Below are positions 11,501 through 24,771 of a stretch of 64,000 nucleotides of DNA, one piece after another (position 1 is the stretch's first letter; every line of letters starts with the position of its first letter). A model generated the notes under the pieces. The model was not told the DNA's origin, ran no database searches, and saw nothing but the letters and a program-made list of their open reading frames with translations. Both the position numbers and the translations under genes were made by a program. Origin of the DNA: Oopsacas minuta (lineage: Eukaryota; Porifera; Hexactinellida; Lyssacinosida; Leucopsacidae); the NCBI GenBank assembly GCA_024704765.1, contig JAKMXF010000297.1:364921-428920 (forward strand). The letters are read 5' to 3'.

Positions 11501-12273
11501 CCATTGAGAAGGAGGAACAACACATGACTGATGCTACCAAAATACAAACATTCCTCAAGTACAAGCAGATTTTTCCGAGGACTAGATTTCTAGTTGAGAT
11601 ATTCCATCGGTCTAACATGGAGATTCTCTGCTCGGAAAGAAGAAAATCTACGGATATCAACGGTTTCCTTACGACGCCACACTTTATGTCTGGTGAAGTT
11701 TTTAGCCCAAGTCTCCTGGACACTATCTTATATCAATCTGCAGAGAAAGAGTACATAATTAATCTGGTCAGGTTAATGCTAGGCTTGGAGCAAGGTTCTG
11801 GTAACCGATCGCTTACCTGTATCAGTAGAACTATAACAGAGTTACGAGGTCTACGAACATATGGAGAGATCATGGAACGAATTGCTAAAGAATCCGAAAT
11901 GCTGGCTATTGGTATTTACCATTGCGAATTCATAGGAAGGAAAGATAATGAAACAGTGAAAGATTACGATACGAACATTATTCCATTTGTTAACGATCAA
12001 CTTGAAAATTTGAACCTTAGTTCCAAAAAGATGCTGGCGGGAAGGTTCAGAGAATATGCATATAAAGTGTTAGTCAACCCTGTAGCAAACATTATAGTAC
12101 ATGAGAGAGATATTATCCTTGTTATAAAATCAACAGAATCAGCTGACAGCACCCAAGAGAGTAATGTGCATCTAGGCTCCACCTACTCTATGGGGACATT
12201 GACTGAAATGAGTTGTAACGAGACTACAGAACAAATCCAAGTTGACTCAGGTTGCACAAACCTTGAAAATTAA
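8569..12273 (+). CDS. SLO2-family (KCNT-like) large-conductance potassium channel
   Basis: An uninterrupted 1234-aa ORF. The start is the ATG at 8569, because in-frame codons upstream have no ATG. Order: S1 (about residues 24-43), a long S1-S2 loop (45-170) rich in Cys and N-glycosylation sites, S2-S6, and the K+ selectivity filter TTVGYGDFSPGTW near residue 338. RCK1 starts at KHIVVC (about 394) and contains the SLO2 hallmarks QETILRA, VVCEGE, SGNEIY and KKYGI. After a low-complexity Ser/Thr linker comes RCK2 at NPIIVIADEAG (about 888). S4 has few positive charges, as in known SLO2 channels, which are gated by cytosolic ions. It should act at the plasma membrane as a tetramer. It is near the length of vertebrate KCNT1. 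Oddities are the absence of introns and the roughly 125-aa outer loop. It is not SLO1, because the RCK1 and pore text matches SLO2 best. Confidence 0.93.
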   Translation: MKSVKLFLQKSINYLASAMKLKTVFQILRLLLKFGSCILYVLQTMNDENYTDRDFVYPNWCCQGGDISLLKDFSQPHISTVLHNVIRDNKLCPNSQMHNYTISTINTTFPQYTVYREWEDTGLCYQINLTNYSCDCALKCGEYNICANKLDKISNTTSVLPLCMFDYAGLEQPYRFYLKYIFYPKTFQIWLSQCAFGIIDMTLSLISTLFLFNAGRKWINLFDLHNILDIMLGFMFTATLLFPPCLKNIFIPSFLQSLSGVSIVTWLLLDIDTFTKHRRFFTYHIQKAISIILNVIAFIFISTCAIEYVERVQIGSRGDSQPKNLAEAIYLLLITITTVGYGDFSPGTWVGRALILIIIFTVLLYLPGIIEEMLETFKESGIYSQSVHGLSTSKHIVVCLTSPRLHFLLDFLSEVYAQENTRLGTVILSPRVADRMLETRLNSPMWRKRVIMLTGSALRPLDLDRAGIMTCTACFIVSDRHSDEPEASDQETILRAHSIHSYFPKCKLYIYILKVENKPLVSFARNVVCEGELKHAIFAANCVCPGFSTFISLLLHTTSGAPHGENAVYNYCSGNEIYDIVLKDSKLFKDMIGVVFINAALFIHKKYGILLIAIQKHGSDDILLNPGRKVTLEAEDKLFYFSQTNEEDAEGMQKMRRENESIQSLAAQQVILANQLSLDFSRESDETYVSGTTLVATSTSTDSPGHSTSNLISFDKTESETTRNINFEGVGRPLSPKGSHLKHVFHSQASKAGGVRLGAFTFTGHKTTEYMSSSRSTQPQQSSLKPMPNPKLRTLCSQASEDEAINLSDYTSNLQPYQMNLSLTKGVPKQALFMLPVRNRYHTTKSSYLCCLQTGWKYPCHENKRGISVARRLSIPFQQELDLYHHSYQNPIIVIADEAGPQLYNFILPLRAAYIPMKNIHPIILLLPTNPNVRFSESISCFPLIKYMTGNANNVDDLLIAGILTAKLVILCLGDGTPIEKEEQHMTDATKIQTFLKYKQIFPRTRFLVEIFHRSNMEILCSERRKSTDINGFLTTPHFMSGEVFSPSLLDTILYQSAEKEYIINLVRLMLGLEQGSGNRSLTCISRTITELRGLRTYGEIMERIAKESEMLAIGIYHCEFIGRKDNETVKDYDTNIIPFVNDQLENLNLSSKKMLAGRFREYAYKVLVNPVANIIVHERDIILVIKSTESADSTQESNVHLGSTYSMGTLTEMSCNETTEQIQVDSGCTNLEN

Positions 12274-13419
12274 ACTCACTTAACGCGGCATTTCACATCT
12301 AATATTTATTATGTTTTTACTTATTATTTTATTGTTAGTGTGAATGTTAAGTATATTACGTCTTTGTTTTGTAGCATTGGCTCTCCCATAAATGAAGTAA
12401 TTGACAACCTAAAATATAATATTTGGGTGATGCATAATGGTATATAAAGGGGGAGAAGGAAAGGATTTACGGTATGCAATTTTGAAATTGTCACATAACT
12501 ATGTATTATCATGTTTACCAAGGGAGTAAATAGAATTCAATAAAACTTCACTAATATCCAATATGCTGAATCCGATTTTCACACTTTTGAATTAATCATA
12601 TGTAAATTTATTGTTGTTTTTATGAATATAAAGTAAACAAATTATCTAAATCTCAAAATTTTCGTAGATACTTGCGCTCAACGGCTACAAAAGGGGTTGA
12701 TCTTACAAAATAATTCAATAATATATATGCCATATACGTATATTTGTGAATTACATTGCTCTAAATATATCTATATTATTATTATTATTACTCAAAGGGG
12801 CCGTCAATTTGGAGAATAATGGATACCTCGAGGCGTAATGCACCGAGTTCATCGTAAAGCGATGAGCCAAAGGCTCGTTATTATAAATATACAGTGTTCG
12901 TATTAACGAAGTTCCATTGTACTTGTCAAATAATATCGCGTTTCGGATTTGAAAATTATGCTAAGGAAAATCCAGGAATTTGTATGTGGAAATGCTCCAA
13001 TGTATATGATTTATACCTAAACATGGTGGTCACCCTAAAGTAGAGGCTAGGGTAATCGTGTGTACATTTACAAAATAAGAAATTAAATATATTAATTAGA
13101 CTAATGGAAAGTATTTGACAGTACAAGGCTGTAAAGGTGTTAGTTAACCAGTTTCCGATATAATTACACAGGTAAAAAGAAATATATGACTTTTCTGAAG
13201 CGACAAATAAAAAACTATCAGTACCTTACATCTTAAAAAGCACTGAGATCAAAACTGGGGACTCTAGTATATAGTATAGTCGACAGGGTAAAATCTTAAA
13301 ATCAGTGTATTAGTAATATAAATTGCAACTAAATACATATTCTACTATGCATGAGCTATTATACTTATTAAGATCATGTGATTTCTCAAATACAAATTCA
13401 ATACACATTCAATACACAT
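12274..13419. other. Intergenic region, convergent gene ends, repeat-rich
   Basis: Lies between the tail-to-tail ends of the potassium channel (plus) and HMGCR (minus). 12440-12890 is a plus-strand copy of the satellite-bearing repeat family. 13237-13290 contains a short motif around CTGAGATCAAAACTGGGGAC that recurs near 40060. Confidence 0.6.
12440..12890 (+). mobile_element. Helitron-like or similar repeat, plus copy
   Basis: Starts with GGAAAGGATTTACGGTATGC, contains one inner unit (TTTATGAATATAAAGTAAAC), and ends with CCTCGAGGCGTAATGCACC and the hairpin GAGCCAAAGGCTC. The same order is seen at 49680-50340. Confidence 0.45.
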
Positions 13420-16400
13420 TCAATGGTTAGGTTCTCTGACAGTTCTTAGATTGAGACTGATGCTAGACCTATTGTGTCTCAGATGGCTCTTCACCAGATG
13501 TCCAGCTGCTAGAGCAGACATTAAGCTCAATTCTCCTGCTAACACGGTACTGCAAATTAGTCGGGCAAACAGACTAGCGTGTCCACCTGAATTCTCAAAA
13601 TCTGGTCCTTCTACACCCATCATCTTCAGACAGGCACTCTGTGCCGGTAAGATGGTACCACCCCCAACAGTACCCACCTCCAGGGAGGGCATGGTACATG
13701 AAATATATAGGTCATCTCCTGTAGGACCGTAGCTTTCCATGAGAGTCATACAGTTAGCACTACCAACTACTTGTGCGGGATCTTGTCCGCACGCGATGAA
13801 AATAGCAGCTACTACATTAGCTGAGTGAGCGTTGTAGCCTCCTAGAGAACCGGCCATAGCTGATCCAACGAGATTCTTTGATAAGTTAAGCTCTACCAAT
13901 GCTTTAGCTGATGTCTTTAGGACTTGTGTAATAACCTAAAAATATATAATCAATCTTATTCGAATTGTATAAACTATGTAGTTACTACCTTTCCAGGAAT
14001 AGTTGATTCTGCTACAACACTCTTGCCCCTTCCTTCTAGCCAGTTGAGAGCAGACGGCTTCTTGTCCACACAGAAGTTTCCACTGAGAGATAAAATCTCC
14101 ATATCTGGGAATTCTTTATTGAGCTGTGCTAGGGATTTCTCTGTTCCTTTTCCTAACATATTCATTCCCATAGCATCTCCAGTCACAGCTTTGAATCGGA
14201 TGTACAGCAGTCTTCCTGCTAGAGCTACTTTAAGTGACTTCAGCCTAACAAATGATCTCACATAAATACATAGCTATAATAAACAACATATGTATATTAA
14301 GATAATATAAACTTACCTAGCATATCTACTTGTAGAATCAAACCATTCTTTTACTGTAACAAAATTAGCTTCCTGTTCGAACCAATTCTTTATCTCAGCA
14401 GCTCTGACAGCTGATGGGAATCTGACAACAGGACCACGACTCATGCCATCATTTGTCACACATGACTTTACACCTCCTGCGCTTGTGAGAGCTCGACAAC
14501 CGCGATTTGTGCTTGCGACCAGACACCCCTCAGTGGTGGACATAGGAATGTAGTAACTGATTCCATCCATCAAAAGTGGACCTGACACTCCAATAGGAAC
14601 AGGAATATACCTGAGGGGAAACATATCAAAAATAACTAAATACCCATATATAATCAAGTAGCTACAGTAGAATACAATTGGCATTAATACTGCGATTAAT
14701 ACAAACTCCGAATAAGCGAACATAATTTGACCGTCTGTTGGTATTCGTATTAACGCGGTTATACTATATAGCCGCCAATAACTATCTTGTATAAATATTA
14801 ACGAATACATAATGATAACATTAATACACATTAACTAACCCTATCACATTTTCACAGCAAGCACCCATCACCATCTTATAGTTGTAGTCCTGATATGGAA
14901 GTTCCTCTAGCACGCCACCCTCAGGTAGCTTCCTCTCTATCATAGCTCTTCTTATCCTCACACCCCTTAAAGGATCCCCTAGTGCATCCTCTAGCTTGTA
15001 GGCTTGAATATACTTTTCTTCCACAAGGAATTCTATCTCCTGATCACTGAGGAAACTGGGTCCAGCTTTATCAGAATTAAATAACTCTACACATGCGGAG
15101 AAAGGACGTGGTTCAGTGGGTAGCTCTGTCTTAATTATTTCAGCCTCTTGATGTATATCCTCAGTAGAACTACTAGAAGAGCTCAAGTAGAATATTCCAG
15201 TTTTAACAGGTGTCACTACCTGCTCACTCTCTGTTTGTGTACTAGCCTCACAGACAGATACAGGTGTAGAGCTTGTTACTGTATCTACTGCCCTATTATT
15301 AACTCCCTTCACTACAGTCGTATCCTGGAGAAGCGCGGATGGAATGATGGTGTGAGGATCTTCCCTAGCTTCCTGTTGATCAATCAGTGTGTATTTAAAC
15401 ACCAGAGATATAAAGAAACCTAGTGCTACGTATTTCTGCGGAGATAAGCGTGCAAGCTCATAGACTATGTGAGTTATTACGTAGAATGCATCAGGCCAAG
15501 GTATATCCTTGCTTAGTACTGAGGCGAATGGAATTCTGCTATTCAGATAGATTACTGCTAATCCAGCAAACATGATCAGACGAACCTGAATGCGTATAAA
15601 TGGATAAATATACAGTGTAATCCGCTTAACTAGGCGAAGAATATCCGTTTTACTATAATCAATACATCAGTCATTAATAACTTACCCTGTGAACAACAAA
15701 GTTTCGTCTGATCCTGTTTTTCCCTGCCATAGCTCGTGTCAGACTGTCTAAAGGTTTGAAAGGTTCTCCAGTCGGTCCTGACTCAAACAACAGAGCAAGA
15801 GCAGCAGGTAGGAAGGTAACGAATAAGAAATAAGAAGATATAATCCAGAGAATACCGAAGAGACATAGCTCGGCTATACCTGGAGTTATATATGAGGTGA
15901 TTATGAGAATACTTGTGAGGAATATACTCTCTATTGTTACACCTGTTCCTACAGACGAGATGCCTTGACGAACTCTAGAGCATGCATCTTTCCTATATAA
16001 AAGTCAAAATTTGTAAATTAATACGTATTAAACGTATAATACGTTATACGTAATCTATTTGAACTTATTATACGTCTATGGTAACTTTGAAATATGAGAT
16101 TTTGAGATTGTTATACTTGTTGTGTGTCACGTTATTATCAAGTATTATATAATTTGGTTAACTATGCTGAGATTTCTCATTAACAATTCGAGAATTACTG
16201 TTTTGATGCAAAATATTTATTGCAGAAATTAGCCTAATAGAAGTTACGTCACCAAAAATTGTAGATTGAACATATAATACGTAATATAAAAGACGTAGTA
16301 AACGACTTAGGCTAATACACGATATTGATAACTAGGGACTGGTTCAAGAGTATAAGTGATGATAGCTCTTCATATTCAGACAGAAAAAGCCCCTGAAAGC

Positions 16401-17134
16401 ATTATAAAGAAATTTTGGTCCAGCTAGTGAAATCTTGGTGACACACTTAACGTCCTGAGGCACACAAGTGTGCCGCAGCATACCGGTTGAGAACCATTGA
16501 TCTAACCTACAAAATGGAACCGACCTGTTTCGTGCTCCATACGCATATATTCCCACCTGCTTGACTTTCCCTAGATCTGTAATGAAGAAGAAGAAAGGCA
16601 GAGCTTGATCACATGTAGGAATAGGACAACCAAGTATGATGAGACATTGAAAAGTAAGCATTAGTGAAGCAAATAGCATGAATATGCCTATTATAGTGAA
16701 TGTGAACTTGAACCCGAGCTTCTGAAGCTGATGAAACTGTGTGTAGAGATATCCAACTGCCAGACAGTTAGTGACAAGTGATAGCAGCCTCTATGTAATA
16801 TATTACGCATAAAATTGATTATTGTAATAGTAAAAGAAACATATAAAGGACCAAATCTTACCTCCTCAACTTCAGAATCACTCTCTGTGTCCTCAACTCC
16901 CTGTGGTATAGATCTGACCAGACCACAGCTAACCACACACATGGTGAGGGTAACTATTGTACAGATAGCTTCCCATGCATGAGTAGCACAGAAATAACCA
17001 TAAGCTCCGAGGATCCGTTCAAGCCAATAGCACAAAGATTGTGGAATGAAGTTGTGATATTTTGATGGATGATTCTTTATATTCAATTCTGTGTAGTCAG
17101 TGAGTGTCTTCTTCACAGGATCAGTATCTGCCAT
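13420..17134 (-). CDS. HMGCR: 3-hydroxy-3-methylglutaryl-CoA reductase
   Basis: Seven exons: 17134-16862, 16790-16525, 15992-15686, 15585-14840, 14610-14317, 14256-13989, 13935-13420. All joins keep frame and give 889 aa, close to the human length. The enzyme reduces HMG-CoA to mevalonate with NADPH in the ER membrane and is the committed step of the isoprenoid pathway. The N-terminal half has a sterol-sensing-domain-type membrane region ([14 protein letters not shown], then [12 protein letters not shown], then [12 protein letters not shown]). A Ser/Thr-rich linker follows. The catalytic half has [17 protein letters not shown], the catalytic Glu in [18 protein letters not shown], the Lys in [11 protein letters not shown], the Asp in GQDPAQ, and the C-terminal catalytic His in [13 protein letters not shown]. 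The Ser of HNRS matches the AMPK-regulated serine of vertebrates. The N-terminus is about 45 aa longer than in vertebrates. Intron 2 carries a hAT relic. Confidence 0.97.
16380..16497. mobile_element. hAT-like relic in HMGCR intron 2
   Basis: Resembles 3930-4046: both have GAAGCACA or GAGGCACA, then AGTGTGCCGC, then GGGTGAGAACCACTG or GGTTGAGAACCATTG. It lies wholly inside the intron between 16524 and 15993. Confidence 0.55.
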
Positions 17135-17533
17135 TATAATATACAAATTAGTATATGGTAGTAGTAATAATTTCTGAATTCCTAATTAGCCCACTCTATA
17201 ATCAGGATACTATATACTCAGAATCAAGGAAAGATGATTACCGTACTAAGAAATTATAAGCTGATTCCAAACACATAGAATGATACTGATAAACTATCAT
17301 AGTGTGATCAATATCATGATCAACACGTCTCGCGTGATGAGATAGGGAAATTTATATGAGTTCATTGAGTCTAGTTTCAAAGGTTATGAGGTTTTGTGAT
17401 ATGGAAGTGGTGTTAATTTTAAGATATGAACTATATAGCAAAATCGGCATAGATGATAGATCGTCTTTGTTGAAACAATCCCACTATTAGATTTCTTATT
17501 AAAGCCATTTCAAATCCTGGTTCAGTTACTCAC

Positions 17534-17640
17534 CATTAGAGTTTGAGTAGAATAGTTTGGCAAGAATAACTCCGTAGAGAAGCATGCGAATGTAAGCAAT
17601 AAAGTTGATAATAAATAATGTGTAGAAGTTTGCCTTTGTC
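17534..17640 (-). CDS. Orphan exon candidate with hydrophobic segment
   Basis: A minus-strand open stretch bounded by an acceptor (TTTGACAAAG) and a strong donor (GTGAGT). It encodes a hydrophobic peptide including FIINFIAYIRMLLYGVILAK, which looks like a TM helix. No partner exon could be joined with confidence, and the family is not recognised. It may be a small membrane-protein gene, an alternative 5' exon, or chance. Confidence 0.3.
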
Positions 17641-17785
17641 AAATATATAGTAAAGATTCATAATATAATACTTAGTAGATAAATTACACTGCACCATCTA
17701 CGTTGCACAATAAGTTACGCTATTCCAAATAGTGGTCAGTCTGACATTATAAATACGCACGTGCACCAGTACAACATGTGACTAT

Positions 17786-17953
17786 TTATAGAGTTGGAAA
17801 TGAGATTAAAAATAAAACTAATGAAATGAACAAGAATAGAATTATATTAATCGTATTGAGCCAATGAGATCGTTTGACTTCAGATGCCAGTAGACACAGT
17901 TGCGAGAAAATATCTGTGAATCGATTCAATGATTGATAGGTAGATACTGAAGA
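17786..17953 (-). CDS. Orphan terminal exon candidate with a C-terminal TM segment
   Basis: After an acceptor-like TGTGTGATTTCAG there is an open frame of about 55 codons to a TAA at 17786-17788. It contains a soluble part (YQSLNRFTDIFSQLC) followed by a hydrophobic helix (NIILFLFISLVLFLISF). It is unrecognised, and is listed because splice signal, frame and hydrophobicity agree. Confidence 0.3.
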   Translation of the reverse strand, partial: SSVSTYQSLNRFTDIFSQLCLLASEVKRSHWLNTINIILFLFISLVLFLISFPTL

Positions 17954-18066
17954 GACTGAAATCACACATAAATTATAAATTTCCGATAATTAGTCGAGAT
18001 AAATTATATAAATATAATAACTATATACAAATTAGCTATTACTAAACTAATATAGTAACACGTGCG

Positions 18067-21000
18067 CTACGCGAAACCATCTAAAAAATCTGATTTTGGT
18101 TGCTCAATGAAATCAGCTGGTCTGAAGAAGAACAGATATAAATTATAGAACTTGAGAGCTAATGAGCGAGCTGGTATCTTGTTAGTCAGATCCCTATTAC
18201 CTGTGATATTGAAATACTGAGTACGTCTAGCAGTAATATAGCTGAACTGTACATAGCAGAGCAATCCTCCCTGTATAACCACCAATATATTGTATGTCCA
18301 CATAGCAGTGACCCAAGGCTCGTATGTCCATCCGTATGAGAAGACAGGATATGGATGTGCAATCCCTGCCGCCTTAGCTAAACCGATGTATCCCATTACC
18401 AGCCATAGAACAGAACAAGTGAAGAGAAGTGCTACCATAATGACAAACACACGATGGTTACGGTGGCCCACACAAGTATTCATCCAAGCACAGTGGTGAT
18501 CAAATCCCCGGACACACCAGTCACATAACTTACAGTGTTTCGTTTTTGGGGGCTGAAAAATACCACAAGCAAAGCAATAAGTATATTCAGGGATGATATT
18601 CTTAGCGAGGTCTCGAATTGTAATATCTCCTTTTATGTGTTCCTTCCTCACGACTCCTGGATCCATGAACTTAGCCCGCAGGTAAAGGAAGAGTGCTACA
18701 AACCCGAGTATAATGTCAAATGTCATAAAATGTCCATAGTCTTCCCAGAGCAATGGCACGCCCCTATAAAGCGCACAAACAGCCGAATGTATCAATCCAA
18801 GGACTAGCCAGCCCATGGCAGCTGGGTTGGAGGGTCCGGCAGGATGAGGAATCCTGTGGGTGTGTATCAATAACTGAGGTACACCTACTATTAGAAAAGC
18901 AGCAGTCGGGAGAGAATACCAGAGGGAGTAATAAGTGAGCAGATAGAATGCTACTGCCATGGACAAACCAGGAGTTAGGAAATTAAACAACCAGTTATGA
19001 TACGGCCAAGCTAGTCGCGGGTAATTTGCGATAAATTCAGCATTAGCAGCCCGCACCTTCCCCACGAATGGGTCCATAGCTCCAGCTAGTTCTCCTGGGG
19101 TGTAATCTTCTCCATTCTTCATACGTATCTGCTCCCTACCTCTCCTTCTAAACAGCTCCCAGATAATCCTGTTGTTGGTAAGTCCCTCTTTGAGAGCATA
19201 ATGAAGAGGAATGTTATTGACTGAGTCCTGACATACAGGATCAGTCCTCATCTCTCTCATCAGGAATACTACCATCTCGTAACAATTCCCCTTAACAGCT
19301 ATGTGTAGAGGGGTTTGTAGCTTGCTGTCTGTTGTGGAACAGGAAAATGAGTGTACATCACTCAGATATAGAACTATCTCCATACAGTTATAGGCAGCAG
19401 CTAGATGCATACAGCTCTGTTCTCCTGGAGCTAATGAGTGTAAATCTGCTCCTAACTCAAACAGCAAGTTCAGCAGATAAAGGTTTCCTTTCTTAACAGC
19501 TATATGGACAGGGAAATAGTCCTCTCCATCTGGTGTGTTCATGTCTGCGTTGTTACGAGCTAGGACAGTTAAGAGGTGTGGCCTTTCTCCCTTAGCAGCT
19601 TTATGGACTAACGTGTCACTCTCCATGTCCCGTATATTGATGTCTAGGTTCTTTTGCTGGAGAACAACCTCAAAGTCGGCCAGCGGTCTCCCGTCCCTAG
19701 CAACCAGGAGGTATGCATCGAATACATCCTTTATCTAAAGGGAGATGTATCAGCAAACATACATATGATAGCATAGAGATATAACTTATAAGTGATTAAT
19801 AGCCAAATTAATAGGATAATACACGAACTATTCTGTAGATTATAAGTGCTATTATTATAGAGAGTAGGATAGAGAAGTATAGACTGTCTGGTGCAGTAGT
19901 TAGTTCTGTGTCTTGTAAGTACAGAGACTGGTAGAGAGGATAGAACAGCTGATCAGTGTCGTAGCAAGGTTCACGACATACAGGAGTGTGTTTCAGATAG
20001 GAACGAGGTGAGGGAGGGGGAGGTGATGTAGGTACTAGTATAAACTCTATACTTGCGGTTACAGGTATTTTCCAAATACCATCAACCAGAAAAAGCTGTA
20101 GATCTGGTACTCTCGTGTACTCCACCTCAGTAGCAGCTCCTACTATCTCAAGGATTTGGTAGTCATTAACAGCACCTGTATTAGAGTACAGATATCTCAT
20201 AGATAGATGGGAGGGCAGGTAGCAGTGAGATGAATTAGGAGGGTTAGTGAGTGGTTGATTGATTGATACCCAATGTTCTGGATGTGCCTTAGAGGCACGT
20301 CTAGATCTAGCTACATGAGTAGCACTCAACATACCATGGATAAACTGTTTCAAATCTTGTTGGAGATTTGTACAATTAAAATTAGAAGAGATCATAAGAT
20401 AACAGCCTGAGTACAAGTTGTTAAGAAATTTGATATTCCTCTTTATAGCTGTAGAGCAGTATCCGTTAGAAGAGGTTATGATAGAGACAACTGATAGATA
20501 GAATGAGTTAGTTGTATCATTCAGAGATCCGAACAGAAGATTACTCCCCTGTATGTAGCCCAAAGTAAGCTGATCACTGGCTACGGTGTCTAGTGGGAGA
20601 GTTGTATTGGATATATGTTTGTAAGATATAGTATGTTCTTGTTGTATGATGGGTATAGGGAGGTGTAATGGTAACCGGATGAGCACAATGTCGTCTTCAA
20701 TACCTATTACTCCATCTCGTAACCAGGTTATGACTCTGTGTGAAGACAAGAGTACGTATTGACAGCTGTCAGGTGAGCAGGATAAGTTAGAACACTCGTA
20801 AAACACAGATGTATTCGGTAGAGATATTCCATGAGTATTATCTGCTGTGTAAGATAATACCCAATCTGTGTAGTTAGTACATAGATAACTAGATGAGATT
20901 GATACCAGATCGACAGGTGAAAGAATAGATGATAAAGAGAGTGAGTAGGGAGTATAAGATATACAGGTAGATTGTATTCCATGTAAATAGGGAGTGGGTG

Positions 21001-21544
21001 AGAATAAGCACTCACCATGTGGACCAGGGACAGGATATGTAGAATAGTGTGGAATATTGTATGTCAGTGAGAAGGTAGGGTCACCATACTTATAATAAGT
21101 ACTAATTCCAACGGACGGAGTGGTGGTTAAGAGAGGGGACTGGAATAGTTGGTTCCTGGATACCAGAGGATCAAACTCAGCAGAAGAGATATTAGTAGGT
21201 TCCAGGTAGAATAAACCAAGGTATGGACTGTTATCAATAGATACAGATAGAAAATTATTAAGAGAGAAGGACAGAGTCTGCTTAGCAACAGGAGATGTGT
21301 TACAGAATGTTAGTTGTTTATATTTCTCACTACAATCTGTATCACAACAGCAGCTGAGCTCGCAGGTTCGTGTTACGAGGTTACAAGGACAGGAGAGCTG
21401 TGCAGTGATAGTTGTCAAAGTAACCAGATACAAGAATAGAAGTGAGTAACATCTGAGATAAACCATGTACATATAAGGATACTAGTATATTGTATAAGTA
21501 GCATGTAGTTAATCACTCACCTCAAGACTTTCTATTTTATCCAT
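18067..21544 (-). CDS. Ankyrin-repeat DHHC palmitoyltransferase (ZDHHC17/13-like)
   Basis: The main exon 19734-18067 encodes about five ankyrin repeats (for example [35 protein letters not shown]), about six TM helices, and a cysteine-rich domain near residues 395-445 with [14 protein letters not shown] and the catalytic FDHHC (Cys near residue 423). This architecture is that of the HIP14/ZDHHC17 and ZDHHC13 S-acyltransferases, which palmitoylate proteins in Golgi and endosomal membranes. The exon opens at an acceptor (CCCTTTAG) with an in-frame stop just before it, so upstream sequence is needed. A tiny ATG exon 21544-21521 (eight codons, donor GTGAGT) joins in phase 0 and gives 563 aa. That places the entire tectonic gene inside intron 1. 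Alternatively translation starts at the ATG at 19626. The ankyrin block is shorter than in vertebrates. Confidence 0.88.
19808..21472 (-). CDS. Tectonic family ciliary transition-zone protein
   Basis: A single-exon ORF of 554 aa. It starts with a signal peptide ([17 protein letters not shown]), directly followed by the diagnostic tectonic Cys cluster [20 protein letters not shown] (residues about 28-48). A long luminal domain with many N-glycosylation sites follows. Near the C-terminus there is a [16 protein letters not shown] segment and a final TM helix ([14 protein letters not shown]). Tectonics belong to the MKS complex at the ciliary transition zone. The C-terminal TM suggests the TCTN2/TCTN3 type rather than secreted TCTN1, but the subtype is not certain. 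Its stop is only 73 bp before the acceptor of the palmitoyltransferase main exon, and its start lies 48 bp after the donor of that gene's candidate first exon. It is therefore either nested or part of a two-gene transcript. Confidence 0.9.
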   Translation of the reverse strand: MYMVYLRCYSLLFLYLVTLTTITAQLSCPCNLVTRTCELSCCCDTDCSEKYKQLTFCNTSPVAKQTLSFSLNNFLSVSIDNSPYLGLFYLEPTNISSAEFDPLVSRNQLFQSPLLTTTPSVGISTYYKYGDPTFSLTYNIPHYSTYPVPGPHGECLFSPTPYLHGIQSTCISYTPYSLSLSSILSPVDLVSISSSYLCTNYTDWVLSYTADNTHGISLPNTSVFYECSNLSCSPDSCQYVLLSSHRVITWLRDGVIGIEDDIVLIRLPLHLPIPIIQQEHTISYKHISNTTLPLDTVASDQLTLGYIQGSNLLFGSLNDTTNSFYLSVVSIITSSNGYCSTAIKRNIKFLNNLYSGCYLMISSNFNCTNLQQDLKQFIHGMLSATHVARSRRASKAHPEHWVSINQPLTNPPNSSHCYLPSHLSMRYLYSNTGAVNDYQILEIVGAATEVEYTRVPDLQLFLVDGIWKIPVTASIEFILVPTSPPPPSPRSYLKHTPVCREPCYDTDQLFYPLYQSLYLQDTELTTAPDSLYFSILLSIIIALIIYRIVRVLSY

Positions 21545-22341
21545 AAGGTTGAATCATCAATAACAAGCTAGTTAGGGTTGTAATTGTAAATTTTGCCAGT
21601 TTGTAAATCGTAACAATCTAATTAGCCTAATAATAGGTCGTATCTTAAATGAATTTCCCTTACTATGAGAGGAACCATTTATAAATTATAATTTCACATT
21701 AAAATTTCTATTTCCGTTGAATCACTTGCTAAATAATATTATAGAGCAATTGTTAATAATCTATTATCTCTGTATGAACATATAATTTGAGCAATTTCGC
21801 CTTTCATAACTCCAAACCTAGTGTAACGCCTGTATTACTGTAATTCTATGCGAAGTAAATAGTATTTTGGGTTGGTGATTATATATATATATATAAAGAT
21901 TTGTTGAGGTTGAGTGCACTAAGGCATCGTATTGATCATTGTAGATATATAATTAATTGATTGAATTGCAAGTGACACTGTTACTTGCGAGCAAGTTGCA
22001 TTGTGTATTTGTATGGGGCTTAAAAGGCTAGAAAAAACACTATCATAGTGAGTTCGTCAACCATTGTTATCTGGTGTTGTATGTTGTAACCAACATGAGT
22101 TATACAAAAGCTTAAAGTTCATGAAAATTGTAAATTATTGACTTCAAAACTGTAGTCAACAAAGAAACGTAGATTCGGAAACACACCAATGTCATTTAAT
22201 GTATTCACAAATAAATTACAACAAATATACCGTATTCAAATACAAATATAAATACCTCAACAAGGCTTGTAGGTAATACAAGCTCAAGTCTATTTCCTAA
22301 TACAAAATACACAAAGGATAGCAATTACATTACAAGGGATA
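21545..22341. other. Intergenic region, nothing recognised
   Basis: AT-rich sequence with a short TA microsatellite near 21880. No gene or clear repeat boundary was seen. Confidence 0.5.

Positions 22342-24771
<2,430 letters not shown>

Larger units (their letters stand above)
17135..18066. other. Intergenic region with two orphan exon-like ORFs
   Basis: Lies between the ZDHHC-like stop and the HMGCR start. Contains the two exon candidates listed separately; otherwise nothing recognisable. Confidence 0.5.

Noticed and set aside
9240-11723. Several minus-strand ORFs within the potassium channel
   Set aside because: They are antisense shadows of the intact 1234-aa channel ORF.
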